Positions 56,797 to 64,000 of a DNA stretch of 64,000 bases are shown piece by piece. Under the pieces are notes generated by a model. The model worked only from the letters and a program-made list of their open reading frames with translations, did no database searches and was not told the DNA's origin. Position 1 is the stretch's first letter, and the number at the start of each line of letters is the position of its first letter. This DNA is from UBA11740 sp035635855 (GTDB lineage: Bacteria > Acidobacteriota > Blastocatellia > Pyrinomonadales > Pyrinomonadaceae), in the NCBI GenBank assembly GCA_035635855.1, contig DASQAF010000023.1, positions 1-64,000 on the forward strand. Reading direction: 5' to 3'. The position numbers were made by a program, and so were the translations under genes.

Positions 56797-58254
56797 TCAG
56801 ATCAATTGGAGTTGCCGAGCCAGATCTGTAGCCGTCTGCGGTCGATCACGTCGATCTTTCGCAAGCGCATTCATGATGGCCGCTGAGATCCGCCTGGGGA
56901 TGGCCAGCGAAGGCGGCAATGGTTCCGGAGCTTCGTACAAGTGCTTGTTAATGATTCCCGAGACCTTTTCGGAAGTAAAAGGCCGCCGGCCGGAAAGCAT
57001 TTCGTAGAACATCGCCCCCAGGCTATAAACATCTGAACGCGCATCGAGTGGTTGACCGAGGCATTGCTCAGGCGACATGTAGAAGGGCGTCCCCACCACC
57101 GTGCCGGTGGCGGCGGCGCCTGCTTCAGTCACCAGCTTAGCAAAGCCGAAATCAACGACTCGCACACTTTCGAACTCCGAGTCATCATCGGGTGCGACCA
57201 CCAGAATGTTGTCAGGCTTGAGATCTCGATGTATCAGTTCGTGCCGATGCGCCGCACCCACGCCGGCACAAATCACGCGCATCAGCCGCCGGGCACGCGC
57301 GACGGGGAAGTGACCTTCGCTTTGCAAGAGGTCACGAAGGGGCGTGCCGCGGACGAACTCCATCACAATAAAGGCGGGAACGTTGCCGTCATCTGTCTCG
57401 CCGAAATCATGAATGGTAATGACGTTGGGGTGATGTGCGATCGCGGCGGCGCCCGCCTCTCGGCGAAACCGCGCGCGCGCGTCATCGTCCGTAGCTAATT
57501 TTCGCAGCAGGACCTTAACGGCCACTTCATCTCCGATATGAACACGACGAGCTCGATAGACGACGCTCATGCCACCTTCGCCAACGCGGGCAGTTAACTC
57601 ATATTTGCCTTCGATGATCTGACCGATGAGCGGATCCGGATGGACGAGGCGTACCGTGGGGAGCGAAGCAGAGTGGTGTTTTTCATAGTACGGGTGCGTG
57701 CCGCGAGAGCTCGGCAAAGTCAGCGGCAAGCCGCAATCCGCGCAATAGAGGGCGTCTTCATTCAGGAACAACTCGCATTCGGGACAAAAGGGATAGTTGC
57801 CCCGCAGATCCAGGAGCATCTGATCCAGTTCGTCTTCGAGGATTTCCAACCCACCCTCGCCGCTGGAAAAACTCCGCAGCCTGCGCTGGGTATCAAAAAG
57901 GTAGTACGCGGGCACAGAGCCTTGCTCGTTCAAAAAGGCTGCACGCAACTTGTGCTCGTTATCGATCGCGCAAGGCTCCGTCAGGTTGAATCTCGCGATT
58001 GCGTCGCGTACTGCTCGTGTGTCCCTCTCGTCTTCATGGCGCGGCAGATGTACGGCAATAACCCGCAATCCTTCGCGCTTGCGGCGGTCGCGCAACTCTG
58101 CTACAAGCGGCAGATTCGTTTCGGAGATTTTAGAGTTAATCGACCAGAAATGAACCAGCATGGGCCGGCCGTTTGCTTCGCGAGCCTTCGGCGTGGCCTG
58201 GTTGAGCCATTGAGTAGCTCCCTCAAGTGAGGGCATCGGCGAATCGACCTTCAT
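56797..58254 (-). CDS. Soluble Ser/Thr kinase fused to a cysteine-less thioredoxin-like domain and zinc ribbon
   Basis: Protein of 485 residues from ATG 58254 (GTG 58293 would add 13). Residues 8-150 form a TlpA/AhpC-like fold (RPMLVHFWSINSKISETNLP, VPAYYLFDTQRRLRSFSSGE); the Cys-x-x-Cys of thioredoxins is Ser41-x-x-Ser44. A four-cysteine zinc ribbon follows (CPECELFLNEDALYCADCG, 157-175). The Pkn-type kinase domain (about 218-485) has GEGGMSVVY, Lys247 in VAVKVLL, HRDLKPDN, DFGFAKL and GTPFYMSPEQ, all catalytic residues intact. No membrane helix is present, so it is cytosolic. The N-terminal part may bind a protein or metabolite instead of doing redox chemistry; this is inferred. Confidence 0.9.
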   Translation of the reverse strand: MKVDSPMPSLEGATQWLNQATPKAREANGRPMLVHFWSINSKISETNLPLVAELRDRRKREGLRVIAVHLPRHEDERDTRAVRDAIARFNLTEPCAIDNEHKLRAAFLNEQGSVPAYYLFDTQRRLRSFSSGEGGLEILEDELDQMLLDLRGNYPFCPECELFLNEDALYCADCGLPLTLPSSRGTHPYYEKHHSASLPTVRLVHPDPLIGQIIEGKYELTARVGEGGMSVVYRARRVHIGDEVAVKVLLRKLATDDDARARFRREAGAAAIAHHPNVITIHDFGETDDGNVPAFIVMEFVRGTPLRDLLQSEGHFPVARARRLMRVICAGVGAAHRHELIHRDLKPDNILVVAPDDDSEFESVRVVDFGFAKLVTEAGAAATGTVVGTPFYMSPEQCLGQPLDARSDVYSLGAMFYEMLSGRRPFTSEKVSGIINKHLYEAPEPLPPSLAIPRRISAAIMNALAKDRRDRPQTATDLARQLQLI

Positions 58255-58387
58255 GAGATGCGGAATATTAGCACGAGCGGGAGCAGCTTCCACGAGCCGA
58301 TATCCACTTGTTGCACCTATTTACTTATCAAAGCACGATGGGTTATGAAGTCGTTATAACATTACGAACCCTGAAGAATATTCTCTC

Positions 58388-59542
58388 ATGCTGATCAATC
58401 TCGACGATCTACGGCGCTTTACTGTTGCGCGTAACTTCTTTCGGCCCACCACGCTGAAACGCGCCCTCGATAGAATGGGTTTTGTGCAGGCCGATCCAAT
58501 TCGCGCACCGGCTCGCGCTCAGGATCTAATCCTGCGTCATCGAGTCAAGAATTATCATGCCGGCGACCTTGAACGCCGCTACGCAACGCTTGATATCGAA
58601 GAAGACTTCTTCATCATCTACGGATTCGTGACGAAGTCCTTACATGCGCTGATGCATCCACGTTCGGATTCTCGCGTTCCTGCCGACGACTTGGGATCGC
58701 CATGGCCGGCTGCGCAAAGGAAAAGGGCGCAACTCCTGCTTGAGTTCGTGCGCGAACGCGGCGCAGTGCACCCGCGCGAAGTAGATGAACATTTCTCGCA
58801 CGGCACGGTGAAGAACTATTGGGGCGGCTCGTCGAACGCCACGACCCATCTGCTGGACGCAATGCACTACCGCGGCCTTCTGCGGGTGGCGCGCCGTGAG
58901 AAGGGAATTCGAATTTACAGCGCGCGCGAACAAGTGCTCACGCCGACGGATGCAGCAAAAAGCGTCCCGCCCGTGAATCACGCGCAGGATGCGCGTTCCA
59001 CCCCTGACCGCCGCGCGCGGATCGACGCGCTGGTCGATGTGGCCGTGCGCATTTACGCGCCGCTGCCTGGTCCGAACCTATCGTCCCTGGTGAGCCGGCT
59101 GCGCTTTGCGGTGCCGCAATGGCAGACGGAGTTGACGCGTGCTTTGCAGCGAGCCAAAGAGCGGCTGTCGCATGCGCGCGTTGAGGGCGTCGACTGGTAT
59201 TGGGCGAAGGAGGAAGCGGTGTGTGGCGCACGGCGAGATCGGGTACGTCTATTGGCGCCTTTCGATCCAGTGGTGCGCGACAGGGACCGTTTCGAGCTGT
59301 TGTGGGGCTGGGTGTACCGCTTTGAAGCCTACACACCCGCGCCGAAACGCCAGCTCGGCTACTACGCTTTGCCGCTGCTCTGGCGCGAACGCGTGATTGG
59401 CTGGGGCAACCTCTCAGTGAAGAACGGCGAGCTTAAGTCTGAGTTCGGCTATGTCGGATCTCAACCGCGCGATCGCGCCTTCAAACGCGAACTCGAGGCT
59501 GAGCTGGATCGCATGCGGACCTTTCTGGGCCTCGAGCGCTGA
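58388..59542 (+). CDS. YcaQ/AlkX-type DNA glycosylase, winged-helix (HTH_42)
   Basis: DNA glycosylase family that unhooks interstrand crosslinks and alkylated bases, 384 residues, start ATG 58388. The N-terminal winged helix reads NLDDLRRFTVARNFFRPTTL; the catalytic Q-x-D of the AlkX/YcaQ branch is Gln34-Ala-Asp36 in GFVQADPIRAPARAQDLILR. Further parts are ERRYATLDIEEDFFIIYGFV, VHPREVDEHFSHG, NYWGGSSNATTHLLDAMHYR and LLAPFDPVVRDRDRFELLWG near the C-terminus. Residues about 192-204 are encoded by a family E repeat unit in frame. It starts 133 bases from the divergent kinase gene. Confidence 0.88.
   Translation: MLINLDDLRRFTVARNFFRPTTLKRALDRMGFVQADPIRAPARAQDLILRHRVKNYHAGDLERRYATLDIEEDFFIIYGFVTKSLHALMHPRSDSRVPADDLGSPWPAAQRKRAQLLLEFVRERGAVHPREVDEHFSHGTVKNYWGGSSNATTHLLDAMHYRGLLRVARREKGIRIYSAREQVLTPTDAAKSVPPVNHAQDARSTPDRRARIDALVDVAVRIYAPLPGPNLSSLVSRLRFAVPQWQTELTRALQRAKERLSHARVEGVDWYWAKEEAVCGARRDRVRLLAPFDPVVRDRDRFELLWGWVYRFEAYTPAPKRQLGYYALPLLWRERVIGWGNLSVKNGELKSEFGYVGSQPRDRAFKRELEAELDRMRTFLGLER
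58962..58999 (-). repeat. Family E repeat unit inside the DNA glycosylase gene
   Basis: GCGTCCCGCCCGTGAATCAC and the next 18 bases match the reverse complement of the intergenic copy at 56741-56785 at 35 of 38 positions. In the gene frame it encodes about SVPPVNHAQDARST, a polar, proline-containing loop between two domains, without breaking the frame. Confidence 0.8.
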
Positions 59543-59620
59543 GCGTGTTGTTGAAAGTGAGCGAAAGAATACCAGTTCGAACTGCCTCCGCTTCGGACCG
59601 TGATTTCCGGGCCGAATTGC

Positions 59621-60496
59621 TTAGTGGATTTGCGGACTTCGACGAACGATTACCAGCGACATGTCGTCTACGAGCGGGCGGGTGGCGGCGAAGTCCTGAA
59701 CCGCGCCTAACACCGAAAACAGCATCGCATCGGCAGAGTTGGTTTGAGCGCGGCGCAATTGCGCCTCGATGCGCGCATAGCCAAACTCCTCGTTCGCATT
59801 GTTAACCGACTCGAGGACGCCGTCGGAATAAGTCAGCAGCACGTCGCCCGAGCGCAGTTCGACGCAGCCACTCGTATAGGGGGCGTTTGCAGTGACACCG
59901 AGCAACAGTCCACCGTCAGAAAGCAATTCCAAATTGCCGTTCGCGCGTAAGAGCAGCGCGGGTGGATGTCCGGCACTGCAGTACTCGAGTTTTCCAGTAG
60001 TCGAGTCAAGCCTTCCCAGAAACAAGCTGGCCAGCGGTACCGATCCCATCCCGCAAACGTCGCGGTTCACGCCCGCAACTATGGATTCCGGATCGGAAGT
60101 CACAGCCGCGTGCGCCCCAACCAATCCCACCAGGTGCGTGGTCCACATCCCGGCCGCCAGACCTTTGCCGCAGATGTCACCCAGCGCCAGAATTACGCCG
60201 GCGCTCGTCGTCTTCACCGTGAAAAAGTCGCCGGGAAGATGGCGAACCGCGAAGATTTCGCTGGCGATCTCGAAGTCCCCGTAACGAACCAAACGCGGAG
60301 CGCACAACCGCCGGTGCACCTGCGCGGCTTCGAAAATTGCCGTATGCAGATCAGCGTAATCCTTCTGTAGCGCCGCCAGCTTCAGCTCAAGTTCCTGCCG
60401 CCGGGTCGCGCGTGGAGTCCGGCGTCGGGGCAGAGGCGCCTGGAGATCGACGGCCCGCCGGGCTGCTAAGCCACCATTGAATCTTGTCTGACCCAT
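59621..60496 (-). CDS. SpoIIE/RsbU-type PP2C phosphatase
   Basis: Protein phosphatase of 291 residues with a short coiled-coil (about 35-60, QELELKLAALQKDYADLHTA) and a SpoIIE domain (about 75-285). Metal-binding Asp residues are visible in LPGDFFTVK, LALGDICGKGLAAG, LLTYSDGVLES and LVDDMSLVIV. There is no PAS or membrane segment, so the input is likely protein contact. It follows the OmpR regulator gene by 14 bases and is the third gene of a kinase-regulator-phosphatase operon. Its natural substrate would be a phospho-STAS protein; the nearby STAS protein lacks the standard site. Confidence 0.92.
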   Translation of the reverse strand: MGQTRFNGGLAARRAVDLQAPLPRRRTPRATRRQELELKLAALQKDYADLHTAIFEAAQVHRRLCAPRLVRYGDFEIASEIFAVRHLPGDFFTVKTTSAGVILALGDICGKGLAAGMWTTHLVGLVGAHAAVTSDPESIVAGVNRDVCGMGSVPLASLFLGRLDSTTGKLEYCSAGHPPALLLRANGNLELLSDGGLLLGVTANAPYTSGCVELRSGDVLLTYSDGVLESVNNANEEFGYARIEAQLRRAQTNSADAMLFSVLGAVQDFAATRPLVDDMSLVIVRRSPQIH

Positions 60497-60510
60497 AAAA
60501 GATCTTGTCC

Positions 60511-61305
60511 TTATCCGACGAACTTATAGCCACTGCCATGAACGGTAAGAATAAAACGCGGCTCTTCCGGATTTGGTTCCAACTTCTGCCTGAGATGAAC
60601 TATGTGCGTGTCGACGGTCCGAGTATTCGGATAGTTTTCATAACCCCACACCGCATCCAACAAACGGTCGCGGCTGAGTGTCTCCGCGGGATGCGCGACG
60701 AAGTATGCAAGAAGGGCGAACTCCTTTGCCGAAAGGTCGACCGCCGCGCCGGCGCGCAGCACTTCATTGCTGCGGACGTTCACTTCGACATCGCTGAAAC
60801 GATAGACCTCGGATGGGGGTGCGTGCGGCGCGACACGGCGCAGCACCGCTTTCACGCGAGCCATCAGCTCGCGAATAGAGAATGGTTTGGTAACGTAATC
60901 ATCGGCGCCCAACTCCAGGCCTACCACCTTGTCGATCTCCTGGCCGCGCGCGGTTAGCATGATGATGGGTATTGACGGCCGCTGGGACTTTAACTGCTTG
61001 CAGACGTCCAGCCCGCTCATCCGCGGCATCATTACGTCCAGCACAACCAGATCCGGATTATCAGCGAGGGCGCGGTCAAGGCCTTCCGCGCCGTCGGCGG
61101 CACTGATCACTTCATAGCCTTCATACTCGAAGTTGTCGCGCAGGCCGGCGACCATCGCCGGTTCGTCCTCGACAATCAATATGCGAGTCTTCCGGCTGGT
61201 ACTCTGTTCAGCGACGTTGCGGCCGATTGAAGCAGTGGCCCCGGACGGACCGCCGATCGCGTTGCCGTTTGATTGCCCGTTGAATTTGATTTTTCGTTTC
61301 ATCAT
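60511..61305 (-). CDS. OmpR/PhoB-family response regulator
   Basis: Response regulator of 264 residues with an unusual N-terminal extension (1-38, glycine/asparagine rich: KFNGQSNGNAIGGPSGATAS). The receiver (about 40-155) shows ILIVEDEPAM, phospho-acceptor Asp in LVVLDVMMPRMSG, Thr in IMLTARGQE and Lys in DDYVTKPFS; the C-terminal winged helix (about 170-262) shows LSAKEFALLAYFVAHPAETL, RTVDTHIVHLRQKL and ILTVHGSGYKFVG. Start ATG 61305 with AAGGAA upstream. It pairs with the histidine kinase gene 91 bases upstream. Confidence 0.95.
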   Translation of the reverse strand: MMKRKIKFNGQSNGNAIGGPSGATASIGRNVAEQSTSRKTRILIVEDEPAMVAGLRDNFEYEGYEVISAADGAEGLDRALADNPDLVVLDVMMPRMSGLDVCKQLKSQRPSIPIIMLTARGQEIDKVVGLELGADDYVTKPFSIRELMARVKAVLRRVAPHAPPSEVYRFSDVEVNVRSNEVLRAGAAVDLSAKEFALLAYFVAHPAETLSRDRLLDAVWGYENYPNTRTVDTHIVHLRQKLEPNPEEPRFILTVHGSGYKFVG

Positions 61306-61396
61306 GCGCTGATTCCTTATGCTGCGCGATCTGCCGACTCCTCGGCGCGCCTGTCAGAAGGCCGACCGTAGGGGAGTCCCGACACGTCGGGATTGC

Positions 61397-63085
61397 TTAC
61401 GCGCGGGCTGCTGACGCCGATCCGGATGAAGCCAGCGGCAACGACAGCGTAAACTTACTGCCTTTTCCGGGTGTACTCTCCACGGCGATCTCTCCGCCGT
61501 GAGCCTGTGTGATGTGGCGGACCAGTGATAAACCCAGGCCACTCCCTTTCGTGTTGTGCACCAGCGGATCGCCGGTCCGATAAAACTTCTCAAAAATCTT
61601 TGCCTGGTCGCGACGCTCGATTCCGATACCGCGATCCGCCACCTCGAGCTTCAAGACGCCGTTTTCGCGGTAGAGTTTCACCCCCAGGAATTTTTCGTCG
61701 GTTGAATACTTCAGCGCGTTGTTCACCAGGTTAACGAGAGCGCGCGCGATTGCTTCCCGGTCCACACGGACTGGCGGCAGATTCGAATCAATGCTCTCTT
61801 CAAACGCGAAGCCCTGTTGCTCGATTTGGTAGCGATAAGAGTCGAGCGTGTTATGCACCAGCTCCGCGATGTTCGTGTCGCGGAATTCATATTCCTTGCG
61901 GCCCGCCTCAATGCGCGAGAAATCCAGGATGTTGTTGATGAGCGCGGTCAGCCGCTCGCTTTCCTTGCGAATGATGCGGTAATACTGCTGCTTCTTTTCC
62001 CGCGTTGTGATGCGTCCCAGTTCGAGCGTTTCGGCGTACAACCTGATCAATGCCAGTGGCGTGCGCAACTCGTGCGATACGTTCGAAACAAAGTCAGATT
62101 TCAGGCGAGCTAAAGCCATTTCTTTGCTGACCACGTGTTTTGTCAGCACCAGGCCACCAATTATCATCAGCGAAAGAATGCCGAGGATCAGAAAACTGCG
62201 ATGCATCCAGGTCTGGCCCAGCGCCTGCACGCTCGTGCCCTGGTATTTTATCCCCAGCGCCAGCCCGCGGAAACCGTCGTCGAACTTGCGCATGACTTCC
62301 GGCTTGCCTTCGCCCCAACCGGCCGTGGCGGCCAGAGGCTTAATATCTTTTCCCATCTCGGTGTCCGCGGGATAGATCATCATGGCAATCTGGTTTCCAC
62401 TCTGGTCACTCGATTTCTGATTGACCTGCTCCTCGAGCGCCTGTGGAAATAAAGTTCCCTTCAGGTAACAGGGATCGAAGATGACTCCGCCCATCACCAC
62501 TCTGTCTGTGGAGAGCTGAGGCAAAACGAAATAGGCAGTGGCGATATAAGCTTCGACTCCCGCCCGCTTTGTATGCTCAGGATAGAAATTGATGGGTCGG
62601 CTTTTCTTGTGCAACATCTCCACCAACATCTTGCCTTCCATGCCGAACCATCCATGGAAACTCTCGACCATGCGCTCATGCTCTTCGCGGACGTACTTAT
62701 CACTCATCTGTCCCGGCTGCGAGCGGAGTACTAATCCTTTTTCGTCAAAGAGGAAGGCGTGTACCATCCATGGATTCTTTGCCAAAATGAGATCAAGCTT
62801 CTTTTCTTTGTCCGCAGGGTCTGCGTCCGGCGATGGGAAAAGATCTCGTACTTCCTCAGCCATCGTGTAGGCCTTCTTATTGATTTTCTTCTCGGTAATG
62901 GCGAGCATTTCCTGAAAGTCGCGATGAATGGCGGCCTCCAGGACCTTGTCGCGCTCGAAGGTCCTCAACTGGCTGAAGTTGACGTATATAAGCGCCGCTG
63001 CCGGTAATAGCACAGCCAAACCCAGGGTCAGCATAAGCCGGAACCGGTTGAAGCCGCCGAGGAATTTTCTTCTTTTTAATTTCAT
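61397..63085 (-). CDS. Membrane sensor histidine kinase, PhoR-like
   Basis: Sensor kinase of 562 residues, start ATG 63085 after CAGAGG. Two helices (about 13-33 and 294-315, SFLILGILSLMIIGGLVLTK) bracket a periplasmic sensor domain of about 260 residues that I cannot name. The kinase core has HisKA with phospho-acceptor His in VSNVSHELRTPLALIRLYAE and HATPase boxes (LVNNALKYS, VADRGIGIERRDQAKIFEKF, GSGLGLSLVRHITQAHGG). No HAMP domain is obvious. It heads the operon with the OmpR regulator and the SpoIIE phosphatase. A TTGACA box occurs upstream, but the -10 spacing is poor. Confidence 0.92.
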   Translation of the reverse strand: MKLKRRKFLGGFNRFRLMLTLGLAVLLPAAALIYVNFSQLRTFERDKVLEAAIHRDFQEMLAITEKKINKKAYTMAEEVRDLFPSPDADPADKEKKLDLILAKNPWMVHAFLFDEKGLVLRSQPGQMSDKYVREEHERMVESFHGWFGMEGKMLVEMLHKKSRPINFYPEHTKRAGVEAYIATAYFVLPQLSTDRVVMGGVIFDPCYLKGTLFPQALEEQVNQKSSDQSGNQIAMMIYPADTEMGKDIKPLAATAGWGEGKPEVMRKFDDGFRGLALGIKYQGTSVQALGQTWMHRSFLILGILSLMIIGGLVLTKHVVSKEMALARLKSDFVSNVSHELRTPLALIRLYAETLELGRITTREKKQQYYRIIRKESERLTALINNILDFSRIEAGRKEYEFRDTNIAELVHNTLDSYRYQIEQQGFAFEESIDSNLPPVRVDREAIARALVNLVNNALKYSTDEKFLGVKLYRENGVLKLEVADRGIGIERRDQAKIFEKFYRTGDPLVHNTKGSGLGLSLVRHITQAHGGEIAVESTPGKGSKFTLSLPLASSGSASAARA

Positions 63086-63477
63086 CTTGACCTCTGAAAT
63101 GTCTTGCGGTATGCGGACGACAGCATACGCCGCTCGGTATTAAGCTGTGTCAAGAGCAGGTAAAAATTTGTTAAGAGTTGTGAACTCCAACAATCGGCTG
63201 ACCTCATTCTACTTACCTATCTTCCCACAGGCTATGCTGTCTTGCCGGAATATGCCTGAAATCCCAAATCCCTGGCCACAGTTTGATTGACTTCTCCAGC
63301 CGCTGAGTTAGATTCTGTTTGACGCTGAGTGGGTTTTTGCAAAGGGTAGCGGGGTCCGGCCCGCTTTCTCGGCTTCACTTTACAACTAACGTTCTGTAAT
63401 GGAATTCATCGTTACTTTTGGATTTTACCAGCGATTGCAGGGGGCCGGATCACGAATCACGGTTGGAGAGCGATGAG
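63086..63477. other. Divergent intergenic region
   Basis: About 390 bases between the divergent histidine kinase and FAH-family genes. On the minus strand a TTGACA near 63153 may belong to the kinase promoter. No repeat, RNA gene or additional open frame was recognised. Confidence 0.4.
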
Positions 63478-64000
63478 ATGAAGCTTGCGCAATTCCAAAC
63501 AAGAGCCTCGGGCGAGTGCCGTCTGGGAATCGCTTTCGGAGACACGTTGTGCGACGTGGCTGAGCTCGCTCGCGCAGTGAAAGCCGCCGGAGGTCAATCT
63601 GCGAACTGGCTGCTGAATGTTTCCGATAGCGCGAGCGTGATTAACCGGGGCGAGACAGCGCTTAAGGAAATCGATGCGCTTCTAACTAACACCGAAGCGC
63701 GTCACGCGCGCGCCGCTGCCACGGCATTCGCATTTGATGCCGTCGAATTTCTTCCCCCAGTGTTCCCGAGCAAGATTCTTGCTATCGGACGCAACTACGT
63801 TGACCATGCCATCGAAGGTGGGGCCGCACCGCCCAAGGCGCCGCTGATCTTCAACAAGCTGACCAGCTCTCTAAATGCCCATAACCATCCGATCATCCTG
63901 CCGACGATCAGCAGTCAGGTGGACTACGAAGCGGAGCTGGCCGTCGTGATAGGCCGTCGAACAAAGCAGGTCACTGAGGCGGACGCGCTGGATCATGTGT
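63478..64000 (+). CDS. Fumarylacetoacetate-hydrolase-family protein, 3' end beyond window
   Basis: The ATG at 63478 follows GGAGAG and starts MKLAQFQTRASGECRLGIAF; the frame is open to the edge (174 codons). PSKILAIGRNYVDHAIEGGA is the family's conserved N-terminal signature, and SQVDYEAELAVVIGRR carries the metal-binding Glu-x-Glu region (YEAELAVV). Such enzymes cleave or decarboxylate acyl-pyruvates, oxaloacetate or homoprotocatechuate-pathway intermediates. The product is cytoplasmic. The exact reaction cannot be decided from this part. Confidence 0.9.
   Translation, partial: MKLAQFQTRASGECRLGIAFGDTLCDVAELARAVKAAGGQSANWLLNVSDSASVINRGETALKEIDALLTNTEARHARAAATAFAFDAVEFLPPVFPSKILAIGRNYVDHAIEGGAAPPKAPLIFNKLTSSLNAHNHPIILPTISSQVDYEAELAVVIGRRTKQVTEADALDHV

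Overview
The window looks like chromosomal DNA of an environmental Gram-negative bacterium, most likely an Acidobacteriota member (Blastocatellia-like). This is inferred from gene content: secreted glycoside hydrolases, a propeller-type hybrid sensor with its own NarL regulator, soluble Pkn-type kinases, a DUF5715-like protein, and abundant palindromic intergenic repeats. There is no phylogenetic marker, rRNA or tRNA to settle it. GC is moderately high. I see no CRISPR array, prophage or full insertion sequence.

Positions 1-23,500 form a glycan-degradation region. It encodes two GH3 beta-glucosidases (one cut by the left edge), a ChbG-like deacetylase, an APC permease, a GH2 exo-beta-glucosaminidase, two tandem phosphohexomutases, a GH16-like protein, a secreted possible glycan-binding protein, a Tat-exported lactonase-fold protein, two GH5 enzymes and a GH2 beta-mannosidase. 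Together they suggest extracellular or periplasmic attack on beta-glucan, glucomannan and chitosan-type glycans. No SusC/SusD or TonB receptor is present. The first phosphohexomutase has lost its catalytic serine; its neighbour is intact.

Positions 23,500-33,500 are regulatory: a giant propeller histidine kinase with a NarL-type response regulator, an outer-membrane barrel gene broken by an in-frame TGA after its signal peptide, a TlpA thioredoxin, a TetR regulator with a clear sigma-70 promoter, a signal-less HtrA-type protease and a primary-type sigma-70 factor.

Positions 33,500-54,700 are mixed metabolism: hot-dog thioesterase, aldo/keto reductase, RpiB, amine oxidase, a MarR-pirin-DoxX-NmrA operon with a readable promoter and operator, a GH20-like hexosaminidase, BtpA, a ThuA-like protein, oxidoreductases, alpha/beta hydrolases and an MFS transporter. 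Two decayed gene remnants lie at 47,085-47,734.

Positions 54,700-63,100 hold envelope and signalling genes: an M15-like DUF5715 protein, an L,D-transpeptidase, a STAS protein without the usual phospho-acceptor serine, a soluble Ser/Thr kinase fused to a cysteine-less thioredoxin-like domain and a zinc ribbon, a YcaQ/AlkX-type DNA glycosylase, and an operon of histidine kinase, OmpR regulator and SpoIIE-type phosphatase. The right edge cuts a fumarylacetoacetate-hydrolase-family gene.

At least six families of dispersed inverted repeats occupy the intergenic spaces. One MITE-like element with a TGA target duplication has inserted into another repeat, and one repeat unit lies in frame inside the DNA glycosylase gene. 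No complete, obviously new multi-gene system is evident. The most unusual items are the kinase fusion, the serine-less phosphomutase, the STAS/phosphatase set without a visible anti-sigma kinase, and the repeat biology.
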